Of a stretch of DNA of 64,000 nt, positions 24,611 to 36,348 are shown piece by piece; position 1 is the stretch's first letter; every line of letters starts with the position of its first letter. The notes beneath the pieces were generated by a model that worked only from the letters and a program-made list of their open reading frames with translations, had not been told where the DNA came from and did no database searches. The stretch covers positions 62,001 through 126,000 of the forward strand of contig JADLZK010007810.1 of assembly GCA_015847255.1 (NCBI GenBank), read 5' to 3'. A program made the position numbers and the translations under genes. The DNA comes from Hyparrhenia diplandra. Lineage: Eukaryota > Streptophyta > Magnoliopsida > Poales > Poaceae.

Positions 24611-25103
24611 CTCCCTCCGCCTCAAAATAAACGACGCGTTTTAGGTTTTACCAAAGTTTTTACTAGTTGACGTAGAAGATTTAAATCCCAAATAAATTTG
24701 TTAAAAACTGGATCAAAAATCTTTCCAAATACTAATTATGTAAAAATATTAATCAAGTAATATAATTCCGGCGTAAAAAAACGTTTATTTTACTCGTATT
24801 TCTCTTGCCAAAAGATCCATGATGTTAATCCTATTTTTACTAGTTGACGTGTAATTTGTCCCATGCACTCTTTTGGCTCATCTACTCATGTAAAAGTCAC
24901 GAAAAAAATGGCGTTTTTTCTCGGTAAAATTTTAATGAATTATATATTAAAATAGGATTAATATTTATATTACATAATTAGTATCATTGGAAAGATCTTT
25001 TTTGATCCAGTTTTAACAAATTTATTTAGAGATTTAAATCTTGTAATTTGTCCCATGCAAATGTTTGGCTCATCAAAACCCGCTTTGTACGGGACGGAGG
25101 GAG
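24611..25103. mobile_element. Long Stowaway-like element with inverted interior
   Basis: Ends CTCCCTCCGC at the left and GGGACGGAGGGAG at the right, flanked by TA (24609-24610, 25104-25105), giving 493 bp. The interior is a large imperfect palindrome (GATTTAAAT..., ACTGGATCAAAAATCTTTCC against GGAAAGATCTTTTTTGATCCAGT), so it would fold end to end. It lies about 450 bases upstream of the FLZ start, in its likely promoter region. Confidence 0.85.
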
Positions 25104-25105
25104 TA

Positions 25106-25922
25106 CGTACACCTGTTCCAAAAATGTTTCTAGAATCCCTCCCTTCGTCCAGCATTTGAAGTAAATAATATATATCCTACCTCAGCTTTGAGAACTGAGA
25201 ACAATATTCCTTCTTATGAGTACCATCTAAAAACGTCGAAATAAGAAGGGATGAAATTCCCGTCTCATGAATCAAGGGCAATCCTAACTATTTTCGTTGT
25301 GGCTAATAATTTACTTTTTACTAGTTAGTTTATGTTTTAAGAATTCCACGAGCGACAAAAAGTCTCCACTTTAATTTACCCCCAACACATGTGGATTGGT
25401 GTCAAACCTGCTTTAATATATTGATGTCATACAACTGTTACATGTTGTTGATCTAATGACGATCTATAAGCCCAAAAGGTCGCTGACTCATGACAACCTA
25501 AGGGTGGCCACAACGGTGATTGCAAATAGTCGGTTGTCGTGAAAGTCTAACACAATTGAAAAAGATAAAATTGTAGAGTATTCAGAATATAGACAATGGG
25601 ACCATTAAACTTTTGACCCACTGATGATAGTAGAAAAACAAAAAGGACAAGCAAAAAATAAGAGTCCTGGCTTATGACTTGTCAGAGTGGTAAGTGGTTG
25701 GCACCTTTTGTTCTAGAGAAGACGAGAATGCATGGAAAGTCAAAACATTTCAAGTTTTACCAAATATATAAAGAGAATTACAAAGATTTATGACATCAAA
25801 TAGATATAATTAATGAAGAATCTAATGATACTTAGTTGGTATCATAAATGTTATTATCTTGTCATATAAGTTTGATCACACTTCACATGATTTGACTCTC
25901 CAAAAAATTTTTTAGAATCACT
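25106..25922. other. AT-rich intergenic sequence
   Basis: I see no gene, no complete repeat with ends and no RNA gene in this stretch. Confidence 0.4.
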
Positions 25923-25924
25923 TA

Positions 25925-27289
25925 CAATCATCCGTTCCAAATTGTAAGTCGCTTTTGACTTTTTTCGATACATCCATTTTGATAGTTTATATAAATATAA
26001 TAGGGGAATTTAGTTGTAGGACATCCAAAGTGGCGCCCTTTTCTTTGTCGGGACATCGTCTTTCTCCATATTTGCTAGAAGACACCGCTGTTTTGGTGTA
26101 TTTTGGCCCATGGACACCGCAGAGAGAGAAACATTGCAAAATGACGGCCGATGCCCCTAAGTGCTTTGCCGCTACGTATACTGATGGACCCACCGGCCTT
26201 CATCGACTTGCCCGGCGAGCCTGTCCTGGCGGCTCGGCCGTGAGCAGCACTCGGCGAGGGCTGCATGAGGGCGGCAGTCGCGTTCGCGCGCCCGGTCGCA
26301 GCTCGTGTCCCGCATGCCGTCTTTGGCATCCTCCACCACCACCTCGGCGCCCTCCTCTTCTCTGAGCATGGGAGGAAGCCATGGACGGAGCCTCGGAGCG
26401 GCCACCTCGCGAGCCCGTCGTAGAGCCACCATCGTCACTACCCGCATCGAGCTCGCGAATCACGCCACCGGCGGCCGGTGCGTCACCACCTCGTCGAGCT
26501 CCGCGCCTCACCTGCCACCACGCCACCAATTAGCTTGCCGCTGCCATGGCTGAGCTCAGCCCGACTCGCCGATCTGCGCGCACCCACCACCAATCGCCTC
26601 CCAGTTTGTTCCTTTGTGACCGTAAGACGGTCGCCGGCGTATGCCCTAACGCATCTTCCGCCAGAAACAAGCCCGGCATCCACGACATCAGCCGCCCGGC
26701 GCATCTCACGCCGCCTTCTCTACATCTTCACCATGAACTACCATCGCTGAAGGCATCCTTGCCGCCGAACCCACCATCGGCCCCGTGGACCCATCTTCGT
26801 TCCATGCCTCTAATGGCGTTATCCGATGAAAGATGCCATTCGGCATGTCTTCCAAGCAGAAACCTACCACCGCCGGTCGCTCCTCTTTTGCCCGGCGTGC
26901 CATTCGGTTGCATCGCCGTCGCCGCCGCCGCCGGTGATAAACACCTACTCGTCGTCGGCCCAACACACGGATGACTCTAGAGCGGCAAAACCCCACGTAA
27001 CGCCAGCCTACTTAGCCTAAGGGAAAAAAAAAAAAAAGGGACGAGGAAGAAGAAGGAGCCAAGTGCAAGAAGGACATTTCTCTCTCCTCGGCCCGCCCAA
27101 CCGGGTCTACGGTAAAGTCCATGGGCCAAAATACCCCAAAACAGCCAGTTGTCTTCGCAAATATGGAGAAAGACGATGTTCGTCATCAAACCGGTGCCAC
27201 TTTGAATGTCCTACGCTAAATTCTCCAATATAATAATATGTTTAAATATAAGAAAAAGTCAAAGCTACGTATAATTTAGTACGGAGGAG
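25925..27289. mobile_element. Stowaway MITE split by a Pack-MULE-like insertion
   Basis: Left half 25925-26002 (CAATCATCCGTTCCAAATTG, AAGTCGCTTTTGACTTTTT) and right half 27227-27289 (AGAAAAAGTCAAAGCTACG, ATAATTTAGTACGGAGGAG) are inverted partners flanked by TA (25923-25924 and 27290-27291). Removing 26003-27226 and one TSD copy leaves a MITE of about 130 bp. Confidence 0.75.
26003..27226. mobile_element. Pack-MULE-like non-autonomous Mutator element
   Basis: A 1,224-bp element with ~115-bp terminal inverted repeats (left GGGGAATTTAGTTGTAGGAC..., right complement GGAGAATTTAGCGTAGGAC...; both run on through CATCGTCTTTCTCCATATTTGC to TATTTTGGCCCATGG). It is flanked by a perfect 9-bp direct repeat AATATAATA (25994-26002 and 27227-27235), the hallmark of Mutator-like transposition. 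There is no transposase. The interior, about 26150-27000, is GC-rich, CG-dense and gene-like, with long frames on both strands, which is the profile of captured host gene fragments. I do not recognise the source gene, so the Pack label depends on a search. Confidence 0.85.
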
Positions 27290-27351
27290 TAAAAAAAAAG
27301 GAGCTTAGCTGTACACGTGTACAGTATAGTATCTATGAAATCAACTTCAGT

Positions 27352-27911
27352 TGTTGGTGTGTTTAGAGCCCAAACTTTCTACCCAAAATTTTCACGATTC
27401 CCATCACATCTCATCACATCAAGCATTAAATGCACTAAAAGACGCATGTTCGAGTATGAAATGTAGGTAAAAAAATAAAACTAATTACACAATTTAGATG
27501 TACATTGCGAGACGATTCTTTTGAGCCTATTTACGCCCGCGGTAGGATAATATTTACCACAAACAAACGAAACGTCTACAATTATTTTCGATTAAGCTAC
27601 AAGCACTTCAAATTTCCACCAGAATTCTAAAAGTTTGCCCAAACTTTTTGGGATCTAAGCCATGTTCGATTCTTTGAAAAGTGAACCGAAAAAAGTTCTA
27701 CGATCACTGCCACATCAAATCTCTCAAAAGCATGCATGGGGCACTAAATGTAGGTAAATAAAAAAAAAAAACAAATTGCATAGTTTGACTAAAAAGTGTG
27801 AGACGAGTCTTTTAAATCTAATTGGTTCGCGATAGAACAATAATTACCAAATACAAAGCGAAAAGTGCTACATAAAGCGAACCCAAAATATTTCACCAAC
27901 TAAACACACCC
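27352..27911. mobile_element. Tandem or composite MITE-like repeat
   Basis: Ends GGTGTGTTTAGAG and CTAAACACACC are inverted partners. The interior contains two similar halves: 27352-27655 and 27656-27911 both run through CACATCA...AGCAT, CACTAAATG-type, ATGTAGGTAAA, GAGACGA-TCTTTT and GATA-AACAATAATTACCA-type words. This suggests two related MITEs side by side or one nested in another. No TSD was confirmed. Confidence 0.5.
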
Positions 27912-28711
27912 AAATTCAACGGCTCCTCCTCGTTTGTGATTGTGCTTTTGTTTTCACCCCCTGTTTTGCGGTCTGCAGCATGCACCGAACCAGACAGAGT
28001 GAAGGTGAAGAACACTAGAACAGGGACAGACAGGCAGTAGTAGTACGAAGAGCTCAGCATGGCTCTCAGGTGGATGAGCTGGCGAGGAACACGCCAAAAC
28101 CGTCGCTGCCATCAGCAACTGACGTTTGCTCCGATGTTCAATTATTCGGTTCATCTCCCTCCGAATTTCATTTCCTCCAGCTGAAGCATGAACATGAAGC
28201 AATCTTGACTTAAGATTGTGCTGTCGTTGGTGCCAAGAAAAAATATCGATGCTCATCAAAATAACTCTACCTAGTATAGGGTTCGGTCCAGGATTGGTGA
28301 AAAAAAAAAAAAAAGAAACTGTATCTGAAGCATCATGTGCAAGGAAACATAGTGAGCAATTGAGGTACTCCCATTAACCTGTGCTGTCATAGCAGCAACA
28401 GCAACTACAGTGGATAGTCCGATCTTGCGCGGCTAATGTTTGCCTCGTCAGTAGCCACGAGCAAGTACTATACACTATTCCTTCTCACTCATCGTATGAA
28501 AAGGCAGCCTCAATAACACCATACGAACCTTGGCCTTTGCAATGATAGATAGATGCGACCCCATACGCGCGTCGTGAGAGCGCACACGTCCTTGCGCACC
28601 GATGCAACGGGGGACAGTCATGGCGATGAGCGAGCTCAATCAGAAGGTGGCCTAGCACTACGGGAAAGCAAAAGGAACAGCTGAGTTCACGTCGGCGGCT
28701 GCTGCTTGTTT

Positions 28712-29005
28712 TCATGTCCCTTGGATCCTGATGGTGTCACCATGAACTCCACTAACTTCGGGGCCGGGGCCGGCGATCTGCTTTTGCGTGGGTGAGGTCT
28801 TGCTTGCATAGTTGCATGCATGACAAAATTGCGCTGCGATCGGCTCTGTTGCCATTACCATGCTGATGATCTGCATGCTCAGTGCGATGATGATGGCCAG
28901 TGCGATGGCCTCCGGCATCCTCTGTTCATTCCTCAGCTCCCATTGGCCATGGCCAGCTTTTGGAAGACTTGAATCATCAGTAAAACCATATATATGCACC
29001 AGCAT
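28712..29005 (-). CDS. Small reading frame with a predicted membrane segment (doubtful)
   Basis: A 97-codon frame starting MLVHIYGFTDD with a hydrophobic stretch (AIALAIIIALSMQIISMVM, about residues 34-52) and a tail with a CHAC motif. I do not recognise it. It may be an exon fragment, a decayed gene or chance; there is no supporting promoter or splice evidence. The rest of 27912-29148 shows no other gene. Confidence 0.2.
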   Translation of the reverse strand: MLVHIYGFTDDSSLPKAGHGQWELRNEQRMPEAIALAIIIALSMQIISMVMATEPIAAQFCHACNYASKTSPTQKQIAGPGPEVSGVHGDTIRIQGT

Positions 29006-29157
29006 GATTGCAAGAAAAATGTTACTAAGTCTTACAAAAAAACTTTAACTTAATGAAAAGTTTTATGTTCCCTATGTTTTCATGAGCACAAAAATACGAA
29101 ATTAAATCAATTTAAATCTATTTCAAAAGAAGCAATTTTTTAGAGTGTTATTACAAA

Positions 29158-32100
29158 GGAAAAAATCAAATTACTACCCTGTGTTTTTCTTTCAAGTCCA
29201 GATAACCCCTAATGTATTGTTTAGTTTACTTTACTCGGTGGTTTTGCAAACGGTGCACTTAACACCTTTTGGCACTAATCAAATCTGGTTTTGGTGGCGT
29301 GGAGGTGGTTTACAATTAGTCATGCCACATAAGCTGATGGCGTGGCCAGAATTTTTTTCCCGTGACTCCCTTGCGATTTCGCGACTCGTCCGGTCGTGTC
29401 CACGACTACACGCGGAACTTCTATCGAAGACTGGCGGCGACCGCCGGAGGACGTGGGGGCTGGAGCTGCGACAGGCACATCCATCCGCGGCGTCGATCCA
29501 TCCGGCGCGATCGGCGGCAGCTTCCGCGCCGCCCGGCACATCCACGGCCGTGGCATCGGCACATCAGCGTTGACCGGGCGGGGCGGCTGCAAAGGTGCAT
29601 GTACTTCCATTGGATGCGTAGATGGATTTTCGATAGCATGTATACGTAGGGATGACTCCATGTAATTATTTACTACCACCTTCCGATAGCATGTAGGCTT
29701 ACGTAGGGATGACTGCACATATCAGTATTGATCTACGTGATGCTCTCATGGTGATGTCCAAAAACAATTCTTAACTTTGCTTTCCGCAGAAGCTACTCTG
29801 TTGCATGCCTTTACGTGTCAGTATTGATCTACTACCCATTTTACTGTTTGCAAAATCTTGTATTATCGACAATTCGATTTATAGAAGATTTTTCCTTTCT
29901 AAAAAGGACAAGAAGCAGAAAGATCCATACAGAAAAACAACAAGTATGGTTGAACACAATAGACACAATTCATCAGATGAAAATTACTAGAACTTACTTC
30001 GACATAAAGATGGTGCCCACCAAGCTTTTCCCTTTACGATTCGATTTATAGAAGATTTTACTGTGATGTGCTTGTTCATGTCTATTGCTACTGATGACTG
30101 CTAGCTGCTTGCTATGCTGTTTAGTTACTAATGTCTTACTATCACATCTTGCTACGGGGATTATATGTATGCCCGCATGACCTTTTCTTTTTGTTGGATT
30201 TCAGGGCAATGGATCCCGGAGATGTCGACAATTAGGTTTCACATTGGAGGAAGGTTCGACACGATGGTTTCAACGTGATCTACATTGATGAAACATCTCG
30301 TTGGATTATCTCACTTGGACGAGGGACAAGATATCTTTGCCCTGAAGTTAGGGGTTTTTGTCGATCATGTAACACTTGCCCAAGATGATGATGTCCGCTT
30401 TACTTGGCTTTTTCCCGACAAGATCTAAAACAAAGGGTTTGAGGCCTCTAAATGATGACAACACATGTCGGTTAATGTCCGATAGCATTACATGGATGGT
30501 GTTGCTGAAATTTCGTGCACATTGACAAGAGTGATGGAGGTGCAGAACAACAAGATACGCCTTATGCAATGGTGAAAGCCGGTGGAGATGGAGATGAGCA
30601 GGGGTCGAAGTTGATGGTGATGCCGATTTGGGATGGAGATGAAGGAGACAAACTCGTAAGGATTTGACCACGATGAGGAGGAAGAAAGTGATGAAGAATA
30701 TGTGGATGGTGAGACTTCGTGATGTTGATGAAGAGGCAGATGAGTTCAGGACAATTGCTAAGAATCAAAGGTCTAACCCCGCAGCTAGTAATCAATTGTT
30801 GTTGGAAATGGAAGAGGTTGCGGTGAAGCAAATGCATTGCAGAGGATGACGATGTCGATGAAGCCCCAATGATGGACTCCGATTGATGAGTACAGCTATG
30901 AAGAAGATGATGAGGGTGAGCCAATTAGAAGGAAGAGTCGCTTCCACGATTTGATGCTGAAGCAAAGAACACCCACTTTTGCTCTTGGTATGGTCTTTTG
31001 CCGGAGCATGTAGTTCAAGGATGCTCTCATCAAGTATGGTTTGGCTACTAGGAGACACCTTAATTTCCCAAAGGATGAGAGGGATAGGATCGATGTATTT
31101 GTTCATGGAAGGGGTGCCCCTGGATGATTTTTTGCTTCCAAAGACAAAGACCACTTCAAGGTGAAGACATTCAATGATGTTCACTAGTGCCCACAGAGAA
31201 GGGATAATGATTGGTGACAAAGACCTAGAATAGCCGATAGATTTGAGCACATCATCAAGGCCAATCCATCATGGAAGCTTCTCAATATGAAGGAGACCGT
31301 GTTGACAGAGATGGGTGCGTAAGTTTCTTTATCCAAGATTAAGAGAGCTTAAGTCTATTGTCATGAGAAAGATATATGAGTCATGCAAAGGAGAGTATGC
31401 CAAGGTCTTTCATTATCAAGCGAGAGATACTTAGGACAAACCCAGTGTAGCACGCTTGCAAAGGTGCTTGGATCCCGAAAGTATGATTTCCCGCTTTTTC
31501 GAGAGAATATATGTTTGCTTTGATGCTTGCAAGAAAGGTTTTATTGCTGGATGTAGACAAGTAATTGGAGTGGATGGGTGCTTCTTCAAGGGCTTTTTGC
31601 AATGGTGAACTCATATGTGCTATTGGAAGGGATGCAAATAATCGATATATCCAAAGAGCTTGGGCAAGTGGTGGAGAAGGAGACCGAAAACTCTTGGTCT
31701 TGGTTCTTTGGTCTTACGCAAAAGGATCCTAACATCCCCATTGGTGCCAAGGGTGGGTTATACTCTCCGATCAACAAAAGGGTTTGCTCAATGCTGTTTG
31801 CTAAATACTTTTCGAATCGCGAACATAGGATGTGCACAAGGCACATTTATGCAAATTGGAGGAAGACCTACAGAAGATCGAAAGTACCAAAAGCCCTTTT
31901 GGTTGTGTGCCAAAAGCTTCTAATTTGCAATTTTTCAATTATTGCAAGGCAAAGTTGGCCCAATTAACAACCTGCTGGTGCCAAAGATATGATGAATACA
32001 AACCCCAAACATTGGAGGCGAGCATGGTTCAACATTGGCTCCAATTGTGATAGTGTGGACAACAACATGTGTGAAAGCTTCAACAATTGGATAGTTGATA

Positions 32101-33643
32101 TCAGGGGCCCATCCAATCCTTTCCATGCTAGAGGGGATCGGGACCAAAGTATATGTGAGGATACAACAAAACAAAGCCAAGTCACCAAATGGACCTCAAG
32201 CATATGCCCAAATATTATGAAGAAATTGAACAAGTATATTAACCTTGCCCAAGATCGCGACCGCAATATGGAATGGAAAAAGATGGATATGAGGTCAAAG
32301 ACAAGGACAGGAGGTACACAGTTGATATTGAGAGAAGGGCGTGTTCTTGCGGAGATATTGGCAATCTGTCAGGCATTCCTTGCAACCATCATCGCCATCA
32401 CGCGAATATACTTGAGCAAACACGCAACTAGAGGACTACATAGCTGATTGTTACTCGGTAGTGGAGTACAATAAGATCTATGATCATTACATGTTACCAA
32501 TGCAAGGAATGGGTCGTTAGGGTCGACCGACACAAAGGCAACCTCGACCTCTAGCATATGTGAAGATGCCGGGGAGGCCAAGAAAGGAGAGGAAGAGGGA
32601 ACCTCGTGAGTCCAAGAAGGCAACTAAAGTCTCTAGGGCAAAAGGCAATGTAGTAACATGTAGTAAGTGTAAAAAGACAGGTCACAACTCTAGATCATGT
32701 GGCCGGAAATCAAAGGCAAATAGAAGAATTATGGAGAAAGGTAAAGAGGCAAGTAATTTCAAGATCCTAATTCCATTCATGTATTCTTTTATTGTGCACT
32801 CATATTATTTTTGTTGGTTGCGTGTACTTGAAGTAGCAAGCCCCTTAAGAACCCAAGAAAAAATGGAGGCGACCAAAGTAGCGGTCCGGGCATCTCAATT
32901 ATCTAAAGTGCAATCTCGGACAACCCCAAATCTCAAAGCACTTTCAAAGAAGAGGAAAGCTTCAACTAGAGAGTGATGTGTCGGGATCTTCGCCGATTCT
33001 AGTTATTTTAAACTTTTTGTTATTTAGTACTGTCGGCTATGTCGGGTTATATCAGTTATTTAGTACCGTCACTTTCATCTAAATGGATGATCACTTATGC
33101 TGACTATGTCGGGTTTTCGTTATGTTAAATATCGGTTATGTCAACTATGTTAAACATCGGTTATATAGAATCTCATGAAGTCATGGTTCGCAAAGCTTGA
33201 GTGAATTAATCATTGTGGATTTGCATTAATTTTGAACAGGGTGCATGCATGCATATGTATCTAGTAGCCGGAGTCACATATGCCCAAGTCACGCACTAGT
33301 ATTTGGAGTCATGTACGATGATGATGTCACGTGATGAGTCACATAGTCTAGCTAGCTTATCATTTGTAAAATGCGGCGTATACTGCGGTACGCACATATA
33401 TCCAGACGTCCGCGGTCAAGGGAGGGGGTTATGTGCACCTAAATTTTTCCGCCACATCATCGGCTTATGTGGCTTGATTAATTGCAAAACCACCTCCACG
33501 CCATCAAAATCGGATTAGATTAGTGTCAAAAGGTGTTAAGTGCACGGGTTTGCAAAACCACTTAGGAGTAAAGTAAACTAAACAATACATTAGGGGTTAT
33601 CGGACTTGAGTGAAAACACGGGGTAGTAATTTGGACTTTTTCC
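29158..33643 (+). mobile_element. Mutator-like element (MULE) with decayed MURA
   Basis: A 4,486-bp element bounded by a perfect 9-bp direct repeat TATTACAAA (29149-29157 and 33644-33652). Terminal inverted repeats are about 200 bp: 29158-29357 begins GGAAAAAATCAAATTACTACC, and 33441-33643, reverse complemented, begins GGAAAAAGTCCAAATTACTACC. Matching continues through CCCCTAATGTATTGTTTAG, CACTTAACACCTTTTG and GGTGGCGTGGAGGTGG to GCCACATAAGC. After the left TIR comes a GC-rich block (29380-29600) and short direct repeats (GCATGTA-ACGTAGGGATGACT at 29637 and 29689; ATTCGATTTATAGAAGATTTT at about 29872 and 30041), then the transposase remnant. Once autonomous, now almost certainly dead. Confidence 0.93.
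30205..32975 (+). pseudogene. MURA-type transposase pseudogene
   Basis: Scattered frames match a MULE transposase in order. Near 30230-30360 there is an N-terminal FHIGGRFDTM region. The region 31090-31400 contains VFVHGRG and KDKDHFKVKTFNDVH. About 31490-31590 reads FYVCFDACKKGF-GCRQVIGVDGCF-like sequence, which includes the first catalytic-type aspartate context. About 31610-31800 carries an AIGRDANN-like segment and EKETENSWSWFF. About 32030-32110 reads NNMCESFNNWI. A CCHC zinc knuckle (CSKCKKTGHNSRSC) lies near 32660-32700, after a basic GRPRKERKREPRE segment. Frames change several times and stops interrupt it, so no intact protein is made. Confidence 0.88.
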
Positions 33644-33652
33644 TATTACAAA

Positions 33653-34400
33653 CATAGTCATGTAGCAGTTGGTACGGATCCCAACGATTGCATTATCCCT
33701 ATTGCCATTGCAGTGGTTGAAGTAGAGTCCTTGCCACATGGAATTGGTTCGGGAACTTTTGGAAGACTTGCAAATTCATAACACTTACCCTTGGATAATA
33801 ATGACATCTCAACAAAAGGTATATCACTTTGCTAACTAGGTACTCACCGGCCGAGGTCGCCCTCTACGGCGTTTAAACACTCAAGAAAGCGCTTAAGAGC
33901 GCCGGTAGAGGATTTTACCGAGAGCCACTCTCGGTATAACCCCTAGGTGGCATTTTTTCACGGGAAGAGATTCGACCGAGAGCTCAAATCGGGCGCTCGG
34001 TAACTACTTCTACCGAGGGGCCAGCCCTCTCCTTAGTTTTTTTCAATACACGCCGATGACGTTTGCCTCCATCGACGTCAAGTTCACCGAGAGCCGCCCC
34101 TCCCTCTCGCCAAAGCATTTTGCTCTTTGGCTTAAAAAAGATATGGTGAAGTGATGCAAAGTTTGGGGAAACTAGTTTCTCATTTATATTTGATATGACA
34201 ATTTACAATAGAGTCTGCCTCATTAAAAACTACTCACTCGCTGCGAAGGGCTTCCCCGAAAGTGGAAAAAAAAAGAGTGCGACTCTTTTACAATTTGAAA
34301 TGTAGAAACTTGTGGAATGTAAAAGCTATCAATTTACTTATTTACATATCCGCAAGAGGAGCTTTAGGATAGTATTGCGAAGATCCCCTGATGTACCATG
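33653..34400. other. Repeat-derived sequence, unclassified
   Basis: Contains repeated TACCGAGAG/CTCTCGGTA words (33910-34100), forming short palindromes, and the tract CCTCATTAAAAACTACTC...GGGCTTCCCCGAAAGTGG near 34220-34265, which resembles sequence flanking the polypurine tract of grass gypsy elements. No gene seen. Confidence 0.35.
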
Positions 34401-34421
34401 TATGACTTAGCTCTTCTCCCA

Positions 34422-35420
34422 TCAAGTTCTCCAAGTGGTAGGACCCGGACCTATTTGATCTTGAAATAACAAATGGTCCTTCCCACTTTTATTGAAATTT
34501 TCCAATTGTATCTTCATTTCTTTTTTTTTTTTTTTGAGCCAAGTCTCCCCCTCGGCTGAAGTCCCCTTTTTTACAATTTTTCTTGTTTTACCATTTTCTT
34601 GTTTCTTCTTGATATTCGCTTCAATTTTGAAGAGCCTCGATTTCTTTCTTCTTAGAAAGTCTTTACTTATTTTCTCGGTCTTCTTCACATGATTTGCACA
34701 TTTGTTCTTGGACCCTCAAATTGTCTTTCTTCTGGGATCATTGCTTCGTCTCCATACAATAGTTTGAATGGCGTGAATTTAGTTGACCTTGTTGTAGTTG
34801 TGTTGTGGCTCCAAACTATTTTTGTAATTGGGCAGCGGCCCATTTTCCTTTTGCTAGGCCAACTAAGCACTTGGAAATTCCCGTGATTTGAGCATATGAT
34901 TCCATTTGCTCTTTTCAACTGCACCAATGGATTGTGGGTGTCGCATAAATCTGGCGTAGCTGAATTTCGAGGTTTGAGCAATATTCTCTCGAAATCTTCG
35001 TTGTCAAATTGCGTGTCATTGTCTAAAAGTAATTTGTCTTGTTACTCCAAATCGGCATATAATGTTTTGGCAGAGAAATTTCTTCATGGTTGTTGAAGAC
35101 ATGTTTGTTATTGGCTTTACCTCGATCCACTTTGTGAAATATTCAACAGACTACAACCGCATATTTATAATTGCCTTGGTTGGTGGTAGTTTCGATGATG
35201 TCAATTCCCATCTTGCAGTAGCCAAGTTGGCTCTATTTGTTGTATTGGAGTTTGCCGGAGCATTTGACTTGTTTGCGCAGAGATATCACAATTGTGGCAA
35301 GTTTTGATTAGGTCTTTCTTTGTCTTTTTGGTTTGTTGGCCAATAGAATCCCTTGCCCGAAAGCTTTTCCGCTATTGCTCTTGGGTCCGCATGAGTTCCA
35401 CATGCGGTGCGACCCCACCG
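34422..35420 (-). pseudogene. Ty3/gypsy integrase remnant
   Basis: Read on the minus strand, pieces in changing frames follow a gypsy integrase. CGTHADPRAIAEKLSGKGFYWP (about 35410-35330) is the zinc-binding start. EYFTKWIEVKPITNM (about 35140) is from the catalytic core. NIICRFGVTR, then PQSIGAVEKS-like text, leads to KFTPFKLLYGDEAMIPEE (about 34730-34790). The tail has a KWEGPF-like C-terminal context near 34480. Stops and shifts make it non-functional. Upstream of 35420 it runs into unrelated GC-rich DNA. Confidence 0.75.
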
Positions 35421-36348
35421 TAGGCCACCATGCCTCAGCCTGCATGCCGCCACCACCCCAATGGCGAAGACGAAGGCCTGCGAAGGTGGCAAGCCGATCT
35501 CCACGAGACGCGTCCGTCACTAGTGGCCTCCCGTCTCCGTTGTCCACGCTTGAGAGCACATAAGCGGCGACTTGGCGGCCGACACACGGCACCGCAAACT
35601 CCGGCGGGCACGCGAGGAACAAATATATATATGATTACGATTTTTGAGAAGCGAGTGTGTATTGAAGCTACGTTGGCGTAGTGTGTATTGAAGCTACGGG
35701 GACAATATGGGTGATGTGGTATCACCATATTATCTAGGATGATGTGTCATCCTTCCAACCCCGAGAAATCGCGGGTAGAATTATACCAATACACCTAGGG
35801 TTGCACCAAGCGTAGTACGGATCTTGTTAGGCCCTCGCTTTAAGCCAAGTCGCGATGGTGAGGACAGGCCTATCGTGGGGAAATTTGTACAACCTTTACA
35901 AAGTTATTTAAATCTATTCAATAGCCACGCCCTTGGAATGGACAATCGCTAGGTCGAACATCTATGATTACATTATACACTAATGTTGACTAACATGTGG
36001 TGACCATGGCTGTGATAATGATAAGATATAATCGGGGAACTAGCGAGGGGACAGTTTTAGAGACTCTTCTAGAGCCCAAACCTTAATAATTACACCCCTC
36101 GGTGCGGACTTGCCGAAAGTACGTTTGTACTCACCCCTTTGTTTTACAGATATCGGCACATGAGAAGGAAAGATCGACGACACGGTAAAGGACCGCCGTG
36201 ATCGTAGGAGTTCGCGAGGTGTTTGCTTAGGAGATGAACATTGAAGCCTAGGATTCATCCATGCTCAAGTTTGCCTACGGAGTATGAGGCGTTGTCATAG
36301 TTAATCCACCGCTTCCGGTTGGCTAACTCGATATTGTGAAATCTCATG
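35421..36348. other. Unclassified repeat-like sequence inside the gypsy remnant
   Basis: GC-rich at 35400-35620 and then mixed sequence with GTGTGTATTGAAGCTACG duplicated at 35655 and 35679. It separates the integrase remnant from the LTR-like block. No coding domain recognised. Confidence 0.35.

Noticed and set aside
26200..26996. Frames over 90 codons in the Pack-MULE interior as independent genes
   Set aside because: They lie inside an element with TIRs and TSDs and overlap on both strands; described as possible captured fragments rather than genes.
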